The notes under the pieces are model-generated. The model was not told the origin of the DNA, did no database searches, and was given only the letters and a program-made list of their open reading frames with translations. Of a stretch of DNA of 64,000 nucleotides, positions 52,214 to 60,692 are shown piece by piece (within the stretch, counting starts at the first letter, position 1; each line of letters starts with the position of its first letter). Origin of the DNA: UBA10908 sp964608965. Its GTDB lineage: Bacteria > Bacillota > Clostridia > Peptostreptococcales > Anaerovoracaceae. Where the stretch lies: NCBI GenBank assembly GCA_964608965.1, contig CAZSPZ010000002.1:62001-126000 (forward strand), written 5' to 3'. Made by a program: the position numbers and the translations under genes.

Positions 52214-52621
52214 ATGTTTATATTCAATGCACTCATACCCGAATTATCGGTTTCAGATATCAATAAAAGTCTTCATTTCTACTTAAACATTCTTTCCTTC
52301 AAGATAGAATATGAGCGAAAAGAGGATAAATTTGCGTTTCTGTCACGCGGAGATTCTCAAATAATGATCGAAGAGATCAATGGACATTGGGAGACCGGAA
52401 CTTTGTCCTATCCTTTCGGACGGGGAATGAACTTTCAAATAGCAGTGGATTGCATTGATGACTTATACCAAAATATAAAAACAAATGACTACCCGATTAA
52501 AATCGAAATGAAAGAGAGCTGGTACAGAGCAGATGATAAACTGGTCGGGCAGAAAGAATTCTTAGTGATGGATCCGGATGGCTACCTGTTAAGGTTTGCT
52601 CAAGATTTAACTGAGAAGTAA
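52214..52621 (+). CDS. VOC-family (bleomycin-resistance-like) protein
   Basis: A 135-residue vicinal-oxygen-chelate protein with paired beta-alpha-beta-beta-beta modules: 'IPELSVSDINKSLHFYLNIL' (8-27) opens the first, 'GMNFQIAVDCIDDLYQNI' the second, and 'EFLVMDPDGYLLRFAQ' (about 115-130) closes it. Such single-domain proteins bind drugs or act as small metalloenzymes. AGAGG precedes the ATG; the gap to the GNAT gene is 17 bp. Confidence 0.83.
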   Translation: MFIFNALIPELSVSDINKSLHFYLNILSFKIEYERKEDKFAFLSRGDSQIMIEEINGHWETGTLSYPFGRGMNFQIAVDCIDDLYQNIKTNDYPIKIEMKESWYRADDKLVGQKEFLVMDPDGYLLRFAQDLTEK

Positions 52622-52683
52622 GAATGATATGGAATGAACAACGCACACATTCTTAAGAGCAGAATAGCAAGGAGATCAAACAT

Positions 52684-53163
52684 ATGAAATTTGTAAGCCC
52701 GCTCATCGCAGTATCCGACATGGAAAAGTCAAAGCGCTTTTACTTTGACGTGCTTGGACTGGAAGTCGTAAACGATTTTGGCGCAAATGTGGTCCTGACA
52801 GGCGGTGTCAATCTGCAGACAAAAGACACCTGGGCTGACTTTATTCAAAAGCAAAACAATGAGATTTCTTTCGGCGGAAATGCGTCGGAGCTCTATTTTG
52901 ACGAAGATGATTTTGATTCTTTTATTCAAAGGTTGGATTGCTTACAGGACATTCAGTACCTGCATCGTGTGATTGAACATTCCTGGGGACAAAGAGCGGT
53001 TCGTTTTTATGATTTGGATAGACATATCATTGAAGTGGGAGAAAACATTGCGATGGTGGTCAGGCGGTTTTTGGACGGCGGACGATCTATCGAGGAAACT
53101 GCGCTCAGAATGGATGTGCCGATTGATTTTATAAAATCATGTTTGGACCCCAAGCCGGAATGA
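52684..53163 (+). CDS. VOC-family protein with helical C-terminal extension
   Basis: A 159-residue protein. Residues 1-120 are a VOC domain ('SPLIAVSDMEKSKRFYFDVL' at 4-23; 'VRFYDLDRHIIEVGE' near 106-120). A 38-residue tail follows ('VVRRFLDGGRSIEETALRMD' region) resembling a small HTH-like helical motif, often seen at the end of this subgroup. Function unknown. GCAAGGAGA precedes the ATG. Confidence 0.82.
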   Translation: MKFVSPLIAVSDMEKSKRFYFDVLGLEVVNDFGANVVLTGGVNLQTKDTWADFIQKQNNEISFGGNASELYFDEDDFDSFIQRLDCLQDIQYLHRVIEHSWGQRAVRFYDLDRHIIEVGENIAMVVRRFLDGGRSIEETALRMDVPIDFIKSCLDPKPE

Positions 53164-53220
53164 TTTGGAAAAAGCACAAAAGGGTAGAAATATAAAGCCT
53201 ATTTGAGGAGGTAGTATTGT

Positions 53221-54060
53221 ATGGCAGATATAAGGATAAAGGATAGTCTTCATGCCAAGGGCATTCAGATTAGTATTTATACTGAAGATTTTCAAAATGA
53301 ATTTATATCACTTACCGATATTGCTCGATATAAGAGTGATGATCCAAATGCTGTTATATCGAACTGGATGCGAAATCGTGATACATTGGAATTTCTTGGG
53401 CTCTGGGAATCAATGTACAACCCGAATTTTAAACCCCTCGAATTCGAGGGGTTTAGAAGTATGGCTGGGTCAAATGCATTTACACTGTCTTCTAAAAAGT
53501 GGATAGATTCTGTTAATGCAATTGGTATTACATCTAAGTCGGGACGCTATGGTGGTACTTACGCACATTCTGATATTGCTTTTGAATTTGCGTCTTGGAT
53601 TTCCGCAGAATTCAAGCTCTACATAATAAAAGATTACAAACGATTAAAAACGGATGAAAACAATAGATTATCTCTAAATTGGAATTTGAATCGTGAAATT
53701 TCCAAGTTAAATTATCGAATACATACAGATGCAATCAAAGATAACTTGATTTTGCCTGATTTGACAAAGGGACAGATTAGTTTGACGTACGCGAGCGAAG
53801 CAGATGTATTGAACATCGCTCTTTTCGGTATGACTGCAAAAGAATGGAGAGATGCTAATAATGAAAAAGCAGGAAATATTCGTGATTATGCCAGTCTAAG
53901 TCAATTATTGGTTTTGGCCAATATGGAAAGTTATAACGCCATTTTAATTGGGCAGGAAATGCCTCAATCTCAACGATTGCTTGAATTACGTAAATTAGTG
54001 ATGCAACAATTGCATGCAATAGAAAACCTTGAGATAGATAAGATTAAAGTCTTGGAATAA
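53221..54060 (+). CDS. KilA-N domain protein
   Basis: A 279-residue protein of phage/mobile-element flavour. Residues about 20-145 are a KilA-N DNA-binding domain ('FISLTDIARYK' at 28-38, 'GRYGGTYAHSDIAFEFASW' at 108-126, 'FKLYIIKDYKRLK'). The C-terminal ~130 residues are helical with 'ASEADVLNIALFGMTAKEWR' and are common to chromosomal KilA-N proteins. AT-rich, single gene, AGGAGG site. A 26-bp perfect palindrome lies inside its coding region at 53430-53455. Confidence 0.85.
   Translation: MADIRIKDSLHAKGIQISIYTEDFQNEFISLTDIARYKSDDPNAVISNWMRNRDTLEFLGLWESMYNPNFKPLEFEGFRSMAGSNAFTLSSKKWIDSVNAIGITSKSGRYGGTYAHSDIAFEFASWISAEFKLYIIKDYKRLKTDENNRLSLNWNLNREISKLNYRIHTDAIKDNLILPDLTKGQISLTYASEADVLNIALFGMTAKEWRDANNEKAGNIRDYASLSQLLVLANMESYNAILIGQEMPQSQRLLELRKLVMQQLHAIENLEIDKIKVLE
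53430..53455. repeat. 26-bp perfect palindrome within the KilA-N gene
   Basis: The left arm TAAACCCCTCGAA is followed immediately by its exact complement in reverse, giving 26 bp without a loop. It is centred on GAATTC. The encoded residues are 'FKPLEFEGF'. Confidence 0.95.
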
Positions 54061-54131
54061 CACCTAACTTTCAACTATTCCTGATGCCGTCAAACGATTT
54101 AATCAAAAATCAATCAAAGAAGTGATATAGA

Positions 54132-54734
54132 ATGATAAGCAAAGAGCATCTTTTAAAGAATAAGAACGACTTATCGAACTATTCCGAGCACATCGGATGC
54201 GAGGACATCGAGGTTCTTGTCGAATGGTTGAATGAAAAGGATGACGACATCAGATACGCCACGTTCTTGCTGCTTCAAATGCTATCGCAAAAGGATGATA
54301 GAGTATACAAACACTGGCACACTTTTGTTGGAAAGTTAAACCATGAAAATTCTTATCAGAGAAGCCTCGGAATCATGCTCATCGCAGAAAATATCATATG
54401 GGACAAGGGTGAGCAATTCGCAAAGATATGCAGCACATATTTGGAGCATTGCGACGACGAGAAATTTGTAACAGCACGTCAATGTATCCAAGGATTAAAC
54501 AGGATCATCCGTCAGACAAATCAATATCGAGAAGAAATCATTGATAAATTAATAGGACTTGATTTAGAAAAAAGGAAAGATACCCAAAAGGGACTTTTAT
54601 TGCTCGATACAGTCGAAGTTCTCGGGAAACTCTATCAAGAAGAAAAAGATGAAAAAATCGAAGCATTCCTTAAGGCCCAACTTACACAAGGAAATGATAA
54701 AATAAAGAAAGTGATTATGAAGTTGGTCGATTAG
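54132..54734 (+). CDS. HEAT-repeat-like helical protein
   Basis: A 200-residue all-helical protein with HEAT/ARM-like units, for instance 'VLVEWLNEKDDDIRYATFLLLQMLSQK' region (about 29-55) and 'KGLLLLDTVEVLGKL' (about 155-169). It probably mediates protein-protein contacts. No enzymatic motif. Likely single-gene unit in the accessory stretch; GAAGTGA is a weak ribosome binding site. Confidence 0.65.
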   Translation: MISKEHLLKNKNDLSNYSEHIGCEDIEVLVEWLNEKDDDIRYATFLLLQMLSQKDDRVYKHWHTFVGKLNHENSYQRSLGIMLIAENIIWDKGEQFAKICSTYLEHCDDEKFVTARQCIQGLNRIIRQTNQYREEIIDKLIGLDLEKRKDTQKGLLLLDTVEVLGKLYQEEKDEKIEAFLKAQLTQGNDKIKKVIMKLVD

Positions 54735-54799
54735 TCGGAGAAGAATAGGAAGATAGAAGAGCATATTGAAACTTCGCCCCAAAAACGGAGGATGCCGTC

Positions 54800-55951
54800 A
54801 TGGAAAATAATTTGTTTACATTTCCTGTTGGATATCAGCATTTCCATAAGAAGCAACTATTTAACTATCAGCTTAACAGATGGTATTCGTTAGGATATTT
54901 GTCCTATGACGACTTAAAATCCTCGGGAGCAAAAATTAAAACGTTTGACGATTGGAAGTCTGTAATGATTGAGCAAGCGGATAAAAAGTTGAGTGCCGGC
55001 CGGTGTATTGAGGCCGCATTTTTTTATCGTGCTGCTGAATTTTATACTTTGCACAACCAAGAAGACAAAGAAATGCTTTACGATAAATTCATAGACTTAT
55101 TTTATTGCAATATGCCCCTGGAGGGCGTGTGTGTAGAGAAAGTGCCCTACGAGGCCTCATCTCTTCATGTATTGAAAATGTCGGCCAAGACAGAGAGTAA
55201 AAAAGGAACAATCCTTCTTCATTTTGGTTTTGACTCACTGATCGAGGAGTTTTATTCGATGGCATGGTATTTTACGACGCATGGCTACGAAGTAATAGCG
55301 TTTGACGGTCCGGGGCAAGGGAAAACCGTCAAAAAGTATAATATTCCATTTGACTTTGCGTGGGAAAAGCCTGTAAAGACAATCCTGGATTATTGCAACA
55401 TTTCAGAGGCAGCTTTGCTCGGAATATCTCTTGGTGGCTATCTGTGTTTGCGTGCCGCTGCTTTTGAGCCAAGAATTAAATGGGTTATATCGACCGGCGG
55501 TGCTTATGATTATTATAAAATTCCACCTTTGATTGCCCGTTGGACTATGAATTTTTTCAAAAAATATGTCAGAGAAGGTTCCAATCAAGTTGCCTTAAAA
55601 GGGATTCAAAAAGGCGGAATGGAAGCATGGAGAAATAGTAACATCATGTATATTACTAAAATTGATGTTCCGATGGATGCATTTGAATATGCCTGGCAAA
55701 TGAACAGCACAAATTTGCACGCCGATAAGATAAAGCAAGACGTAATGGTTATTACCGGGAGAAACGATCATTTCGTTCCGTTTAAGCTACATGCCCCATT
55801 GATTCAATCTTTAAAAAATGCCAAGTCTGTAACGGATATTGTTTTTACGGAGAAAGACAATGCAAATAACCATTGTTCAATCGGCAATATTAAATTAAGC
55901 CTTGATACAATGATTGATTGGCTTGATAATAAAATGGAGAAGCAAGGATAA
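54800..55951 (+). CDS. Alpha/beta hydrolase (FrsA-like)
   Basis: A 383-residue hydrolase. The N-terminal ~110 residues are helical and the rest is an alpha/beta-hydrolase fold. 'FDGPGQGKT' (about 174-182) forms the oxyanion region. The nucleophile Ser is in 'LGISLGGYL' (about 211-219), Asp in 'VITGRNDHFVP' (about 315-325), and a candidate His in 'NNHCSIG' (about 355-361). It resembles the FrsA/acyl-hydrolase-like group, with unknown ester or carbon-carbon bond substrate. It is followed by a GNAT gene four bases after its stop. Confidence 0.83.
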   Translation: MENNLFTFPVGYQHFHKKQLFNYQLNRWYSLGYLSYDDLKSSGAKIKTFDDWKSVMIEQADKKLSAGRCIEAAFFYRAAEFYTLHNQEDKEMLYDKFIDLFYCNMPLEGVCVEKVPYEASSLHVLKMSAKTESKKGTILLHFGFDSLIEEFYSMAWYFTTHGYEVIAFDGPGQGKTVKKYNIPFDFAWEKPVKTILDYCNISEAALLGISLGGYLCLRAAAFEPRIKWVISTGGAYDYYKIPPLIARWTMNFFKKYVREGSNQVALKGIQKGGMEAWRNSNIMYITKIDVPMDAFEYAWQMNSTNLHADKIKQDVMVITGRNDHFVPFKLHAPLIQSLKNAKSVTDIVFTEKDNANNHCSIGNIKLSLDTMIDWLDNKMEKQG

Positions 55952-55955
55952 AGAC

Positions 55956-56390
55956 ATGTTTGAAGTAAGAACAATTGAAAAAGAAATGACTTACAGCATC
56001 AGACATTCTCTTTTGCGCCCACACCAGACAGTCGAGGATTGTAAATATGAAACAGACAACGATGCTACTACATTTCATGTCGGAGCCTTTTATAACGGCA
56101 AATTGATCAGCGTAGCTTCCTTTTGTGTCGAAACACTTCCTGACTTTTCCAACGAAAACCAATATAGATTAAGAGCAATGGCAACGCTCGAGGATTTCCG
56201 TAATTTGGGAGCCGGGCGGGCAGTGGTTGAATTCGCTGAAAATGCAATAAGAGAAATGGGCAGTAATTTTCTCTGGTGTAAAGGAAGAATTAGCGTACAG
56301 GAATATTATAATAAATTGGGTTTCATAGCACATGGGGACGTATTTGACTATCCCCCGATTGGCTTACATGTCATCATGTATAAAGATTAG
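55956..56390 (+). CDS. GNAT-family N-acetyltransferase
   Basis: A 144-residue acetyltransferase: 'YSIRHSLLRPHQ' (about 13-24), 'FCVETLPDFSNENQYRLRAMAT' region, CoA loop 'FRNLGAGRAVVEFAE' (about 83-97) and 'YYNKLGFIAHGDVFDYPPIG' (about 115-134). This resembles the ElaA/YkwB-like group. AAGGA precedes the ATG. Possibly cotranscribed with the hydrolase. Confidence 0.83.
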   Translation: MFEVRTIEKEMTYSIRHSLLRPHQTVEDCKYETDNDATTFHVGAFYNGKLISVASFCVETLPDFSNENQYRLRAMATLEDFRNLGAGRAVVEFAENAIREMGSNFLWCKGRISVQEYYNKLGFIAHGDVFDYPPIGLHVIMYKD

Positions 56391-56417
56391 ATAGTTATAA
56401 AAAGAGGAGGAACGACA

Positions 56418-56819
56418 GTGAGTAAAGATTATGGGAAAGAACTGAATGAATATAAGAATAAAGCCGGTGAATATTTTGGCGATCCGGATAAATTGACTGG
56501 TTTACTGGCAGACGCAAAAAAGAAGGCCTTTAAAAACGACGGTCCGTTGGATGAAATATGGAACAAGCTGCAACTGATGTTCGGAATGATGAAAGATTGG
56601 TCAAAAGGTAACTATAAGGATGTTCCCAAGGGTTCAATCGTGGCGATTATAGCAGGGCTCATCTATTTTGTTTCACCGGTGGATTTGATCCCCGATGTGC
56701 TTCCGGCCATTGGAATTACAGACGATATTATCGCTTTGGGATTGATTATAAAGCAAGTATCCAGCGATTTGGATAAATATCGCGAGTGGAGAGAGCACAA
56801 CGAGGAAATCCATGAGTAA
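56418..56819 (+). CDS. YkvA-family (DUF1232) membrane protein
   Basis: A 133-residue protein with the DUF1232 core 'YFVSPVDLIPDVLPAIGITDDIIAL' (about 82-106), preceded by a hydrophobic stretch and a soluble N-terminal helix region. Function unknown. GAGGAGG precedes the start, and the stop overlaps the isochorismatase gene by eight bases. Confidence 0.87.
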   Translation: MSKDYGKELNEYKNKAGEYFGDPDKLTGLLADAKKKAFKNDGPLDEIWNKLQLMFGMMKDWSKGNYKDVPKGSIVAIIAGLIYFVSPVDLIPDVLPAIGITDDIIALGLIIKQVSSDLDKYREWREHNEEIHE

Positions 56820-57357
56820 TATGATTTTATTGGTAGTGGATGTTCAAAATGGTTTGATAAACACACATCCCTATAATGAGCAAAGAGTCATCGAAAATAT
56901 TAAAAAGCTCATTGGAGCCGCAAGAGACGCTAAAAAAGAAGTGGTGTACATACGCCATGACGACGGGGGAGGTACGGATCTTGAGCGCGGCTCGGACGGA
57001 TGGCAGATATACGCCGATATCGCGCCTGCACAAGGTGAATTGATTTTCGAAAAGCAGTACAATAGTGCTTTCCACAAAACGGAACTTAGGGACTACTTAA
57101 ACAGTAAAAAGACAGATACTATCATGATGGTTGGGCTTCAGACGGAATACTGTATGGACGCTACGATTAAAACTGCTTTCGATTATGAATATAAGATCAT
57201 TGTTCCGGAAGAAGCAAACACAACATTTGATAATGAATATTTGACGGGCGAAAAACTTTATCAGTTCTACAATTATAAAATCTGGAATAAGCGTTTTGCC
57301 GATGTTGTGCCGGTTGAAGAAGCAATTAAAATGTTAAAAGGTAGTTTGACGGAATGA
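56812..57357 (+). CDS. Isochorismatase-family cysteine hydrolase
   Basis: A 181-residue cysteine hydrolase with the full catalytic triad: Asp10 ('VVDVQNG'), Lys81 ('FEKQYNSAF') and Cys114 ('GLQTEYCMDAT'). The group includes nicotinamidase-like and other amidases; the substrate is not clear. It overlaps the DUF1232 gene, implying coupled translation. Confidence 0.9.
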   Translation: MSNMILLVVDVQNGLINTHPYNEQRVIENIKKLIGAARDAKKEVVYIRHDDGGGTDLERGSDGWQIYADIAPAQGELIFEKQYNSAFHKTELRDYLNSKKTDTIMMVGLQTEYCMDATIKTAFDYEYKIIVPEEANTTFDNEYLTGEKLYQFYNYKIWNKRFADVVPVEEAIKMLKGSLTE

Positions 57358-57380
57358 AAATACTGATACATAGAATGTGA

Positions 57381-58085
57381 ATGATGATGACAAGAAAAAA
57401 CATAATATATTTAATAGCAACATCGATTTTTACCGTCATGTTGCTATATTTTTTTGATCAGGTAATGGCACTTAACTATATGAGTAAAATTGGGTTGAAA
57501 ACAGCCTTATTCGTGATTGTCCCTGCGATTTATACAATGCGAACCGGGGACAGTATATTGAAATCCTCAATTTCCAATAGCAAAGCAAGTGAAAATAAGA
57601 CGCGTCAATGGAATAGTGCCGTTATATTGGGGGCAGGTGTTTTTATTGCGATCATCGTCGCCTATATTTTTATGAAGCAATATCTTGATTCGGCGCAATT
57701 GGTATTGGAATTTCAAGAGAAGTATAAAATCAATACGGGCAATATCCTATATTACAGCTTTTATTTAGTGTTTATAAATTCCTTTCTCGAAGAGTTCTTT
57801 TTCAGGGGTTTTCTGTTCCTAAACATGAAACGATTGGGATTTAGGAATACAGCTTATGCATTTAGCTCTCTGCTGTTTGCCGTATATCACATAGCAAATT
57901 TCCAGAATTGGCTTTTCCCTGCAGCATTTGTTTTCGCGCTTATAGGGCTATTTGTTGGAGGGTCCATATTTAATTATTTAGACGAAAAGCAGGAAACATT
58001 TCTGAACAGTTGGCTTGTTCATATTTGCGCGGACTTGGCAATTATATCGATAGGACTTTATATATTCGGAGTGATAAAAATATAA
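57381..58085 (+). CDS. CPBP-family intramembrane metalloprotease
   Basis: A 234-residue membrane protein with about seven hydrophobic segments and the Abi/CPBP motifs: 'EEFFFRGFLF' (about 137-146) with the glutamate pair, 'FAVYHIANF' with His (about 167-175) and a C-terminal 'WLVHICADL' His. It may be a Rce1-like protease, possibly for bacteriocin self-immunity or protein processing. The ribosome binding site is poor; two ATGs are consecutive. Confidence 0.85.
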   Translation: MMMTRKNIIYLIATSIFTVMLLYFFDQVMALNYMSKIGLKTALFVIVPAIYTMRTGDSILKSSISNSKASENKTRQWNSAVILGAGVFIAIIVAYIFMKQYLDSAQLVLEFQEKYKINTGNILYYSFYLVFINSFLEEFFFRGFLFLNMKRLGFRNTAYAFSSLLFAVYHIANFQNWLFPAAFVFALIGLFVGGSIFNYLDEKQETFLNSWLVHICADLAIISIGLYIFGVIKI

Positions 58086-58223
58086 ATGAGTTAAAGAAAC
58101 ACTCATGCGGGCAGAAATATATCACCGAAAAAATTCCGCCAAAACACCCTTTGAAAATCACAGGCCATCCCAAACAAGCCAAATCAGGGCAGGTACTTAT
58201 CTTTGGCGAGAGGCAAACTAAGT

Positions 58224-58253
58224 TTGTAAGTGCACCTCCTGATAGACTATAAT
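58224..58253 (+). promoter_or_regulatory. Promoter of the SLH carboxypeptidase gene
   Basis: TTGTAA (58224-58229) and TATAAT (58248-58253) with 18-bp spacing, 46 bp before the start codon. The remaining 140 bp after the CPBP gene show nothing else recognisable. Confidence 0.5.
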
Positions 58254-58299
58254 ATCTATAGGCAATACAGCTAATACTTGAAGCGAAGGGAACCAATCA

Positions 58300-60150
58300 A
58301 TGATCCATAACCGTAAATTTTTTCTCTATATTCTGCTCGCGTTTTGCATACTTTCGAGCGCAACAACGGTTTCCGCCGAGACTGCGGATGTTTTTGATTA
58401 CGACAAAGGAGCCACATACTCGTCTTCGGAGTACTATGATATAGCGCAAACGCTTGAGGCAACCTACCCCGAAATTTTGCATTTGGAAATCATCGGATAT
58501 TCCCGGGACAGCAAACCGATTTATGCCATGATCATGACAGCAAACGTCCGGGAAACAATGGCCCGGGATGATTTTAATTTATACCGCGAGCATTATTATG
58601 TTGAAGCGGGCACCCATGGCAGGGAGACCGTCAACACGCCGATGCTCATAAAAGCAATCGAGGACTACGCGAAAGATTATTATAATGACGGCCATATTCC
58701 TGCATTCAATTTGCAATCGGAGTTAAGCAAAGCTGTGATCCATTTTATTCCCCTTGTCAATCCGGATGGATTTGACCTCGTTAAGTTTGGAATCGGCTCC
58801 GTCAACACCGCTGCGGCGAGAAAAATGTTATCTGCCGTCGCGACGTCGGATTATTCTGATTTCAAGGCAAACATAGCCGGCGTGGACTTAAATCGAAATT
58901 ATCCGGATGAATATTATGACCCGATCACGATGAAGTGGATCGATAAGTTTCAGGTTTATCCCGGAATGATCCCACGGGATGACCCGTCAAACGGCTACTA
59001 TGCCGGGCCATACGGAGGAAGCGAACCGGAAACCCAAACAGTCATGAACTATGTCCAAAAGTATGATTTCAGAAACTTTGTCAGCTTTCATTCGAAGGGA
59101 AAATTCATCGATTGCGGGAAGTATTGGTTCGGGGTGGACTACAATAAGCGTTCTTTCGATTTCGCAACAGCTTTGCAGGGCGTAAACAACTATAGAGTGG
59201 ATACATATTCTTCGGGAAACGAGAGCGGATTTCTTTCGGACTACGTCGCGGCCCAAACGTTAAAGCCGGTTGTGACGGTGGAAACTACGGAGGAATCGCT
59301 GCCAACGGATCAATCGCTTTATAAAGAGGCCTACGCGGAAAATTATTTGCTGCCATTATATGCGATCAAGCATGGCCGGGAAGCCGGATATTTCAAATAT
59401 CGGCTGTATGTCGACAACATCTATGTCCGCGATTTTAGCGACTATGTGTATGCGAAAGCCCACGCAGATAAGCTGACGGGCTCGATTATTGTGGAAGATG
59501 CCGGCGTGCCGGAAATGACATTGGAACAGGCGATTGCCGGAGGAGTTTTTTCAACAAATTCATCAAGAGTGTTTGCGGATATCCAAAATCATTGGGCGAA
59601 AGCAGCGATTGAACGCCTGATGGAAATAGGTGCAATCAACGGATACAGTGATGCCACCTTTAAGCCGGACAGCACAATTACAAGAGCGGAATTTTTGAAG
59701 TTGGCTTTTACGAGTGTGGCAACGGGCGCGATCACAGCAACGATAGTAACACCGGAGTCCATTTATAATCATTGGGCGACAGCAACATTTGAAGCTGCCG
59801 TCGAACAAGGAATCTTAGAAAAAGAGGAGATTCTTATCGGGACTTGGGACAATCCGGTTACGCGCTACGAAATGGTTCGGATTCTGACAAGGCTCTCGGA
59901 AAATACGCTGCACGAGCCCAAAGTAGATACAACCGGCATAGAAAACATGATGTCTGATTACGATCAAGTACAACAAAATGAAGCCTATACATATTATGTG
60001 GAGCAGGCGTATGGAAAAGGCTTGGCAATGGGAATCGATGAATCAGGCACTTTTGCCGGAGATCGGACAGGAACAAGAGCGGAGGCTGCAACCATGGTAT
60101 TGACTTTGATCGATGTATCAGCGCGAAAGGAAATACCAAGCGAAATATAA
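58300..60150 (+). CDS. Cell-surface M14 zinc carboxypeptidase with SLH domains
   Basis: A 616-residue exported protein. The signal peptide covers about 1-26. The M14 catalytic domain (about 35-400) has zinc ligands His106 and Glu109 ('THGRE') and His264 ('SFHSKG'), substrate-type Arg in 'DLNRNYP' (197-203), and catalytic Glu328 ('VTVET'). Three S-layer-homology repeats follow: about 425-470 ('FADIQNHWAKAAIERL'), 485-530 and 545-605. It should bind cell-wall polymer and trim peptides or peptidoglycan stem peptides at the surface. GAAGGGA precedes the start. Confidence 0.9.
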   Translation: MIHNRKFFLYILLAFCILSSATTVSAETADVFDYDKGATYSSSEYYDIAQTLEATYPEILHLEIIGYSRDSKPIYAMIMTANVRETMARDDFNLYREHYYVEAGTHGRETVNTPMLIKAIEDYAKDYYNDGHIPAFNLQSELSKAVIHFIPLVNPDGFDLVKFGIGSVNTAAARKMLSAVATSDYSDFKANIAGVDLNRNYPDEYYDPITMKWIDKFQVYPGMIPRDDPSNGYYAGPYGGSEPETQTVMNYVQKYDFRNFVSFHSKGKFIDCGKYWFGVDYNKRSFDFATALQGVNNYRVDTYSSGNESGFLSDYVAAQTLKPVVTVETTEESLPTDQSLYKEAYAENYLLPLYAIKHGREAGYFKYRLYVDNIYVRDFSDYVYAKAHADKLTGSIIVEDAGVPEMTLEQAIAGGVFSTNSSRVFADIQNHWAKAAIERLMEIGAINGYSDATFKPDSTITRAEFLKLAFTSVATGAITATIVTPESIYNHWATATFEAAVEQGILEKEEILIGTWDNPVTRYEMVRILTRLSENTLHEPKVDTTGIENMMSDYDQVQQNEAYTYYVEQAYGKGLAMGIDESGTFAGDRTGTRAEAATMVLTLIDVSARKEIPSEI

Positions 60151-60193
60151 ATCAGGAATACATGCAAGCGATGAATCATGTATCTGCATTGTA

Positions 60194-60222
60194 TTGACAT
60201 TGTAAATACAATGTGCTACAAT
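60194..60222 (+). promoter_or_regulatory. Promoter with palindromic operator of the dinJ gene
   Basis: TTGACA (60194-60199) and TACAAT (60217-60222) have 17-bp spacing. The spacer contains ACATTGTAAATACAATGT (60197-60214), an inverted repeat with perfect 8-bp arms, the expected autoregulatory site for a RelB/DinJ antitoxin. Further ATTGTA half-sites flank it. Confidence 0.8.
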
Positions 60223-60248
60223 ATTCAATATATTAAGGAGGTAATTTT

Positions 60249-60515
60249 ATGGCTACTACAACACTAAATGTAAGAATTGAGGAAGATCTGAAAGTACAGG
60301 CTGATGCACTCTTTGCAGAGCTTGGGCTTAACATATCTTCCGCTTTAAATATTTTTATCAGGGAAGCTGTCCGTTATGGTGGCATCCCCTTTGAACTTCG
60401 AATTGAAAAGCCCAATTCGAAAACCAGGGCAGCTATAGCCGACGCCGAGAAAAAAAGAAACCTGAGCGATTCTTTTTCAAGCGTTGATGCACTGATGGAC
60501 AACCTAAGTGCTTAA
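60249..60515 (+). CDS. dinJ: RelB/DinJ-family antitoxin
   Basis: An 88-residue antitoxin. The ribbon-helix-helix N-terminus ('TLNVRIEEDLKVQADALFAELGL' region) is followed by 'NIFIREAVRYGGIPFEL' (about 35-51), the DinJ signature. It would repress its own promoter through the palindrome at 60197-60214 and neutralise a YafQ-type RNase. AAGGAGGT precedes the ATG. The toxin frame that overlaps its end is internally deleted. Confidence 0.92.
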   Translation: MATTTLNVRIEEDLKVQADALFAELGLNISSALNIFIREAVRYGGIPFELRIEKPNSKTRAAIADAEKKRNLSDSFSSVDALMDNLSA

Positions 60516-60646
60516 CATTCAATTCACTTCCCGCTTTAAACGAGACTACAAAGCAATAAAGAAGCGAAATTTGGATGAAGCTCTTCAAGAATGAAAACGC
60601 CCTTTATCTGATTCGAACCGGAAACCACAGCGATTTGTTTCGTTAG
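60508..60646 (+). pseudogene. Internally deleted YafQ/RelE-type toxin gene
   Basis: Starting at a GTG overlapping the dinJ stop, the frame reads 'LNIQFTSRFKRDYKAIKKRN', a normal YafQ N-terminus, and stops after 28 codons at 60592-60594. Directly after, in another frame (60590-60646), the conserved toxin C-terminus appears as 'NENALYLIRTGNHSDLFR' then stop. About 45-50 central residues, including part of the active site, are missing with a frameshift. The gene is therefore a relic that cannot make active toxin. Confidence 0.85.
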
Positions 60647-60692
60647 CGATTTAGACTCTGATTCTAGGCATTTTACGGGGAGGTATTTTTAG

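Noticed and set aside
50504..58085. Integron-type gene cassette array
   Set aside because: The one-gene units invite the idea, but I found no integrase gene and no recurring attC-like inverted elements between the genes.
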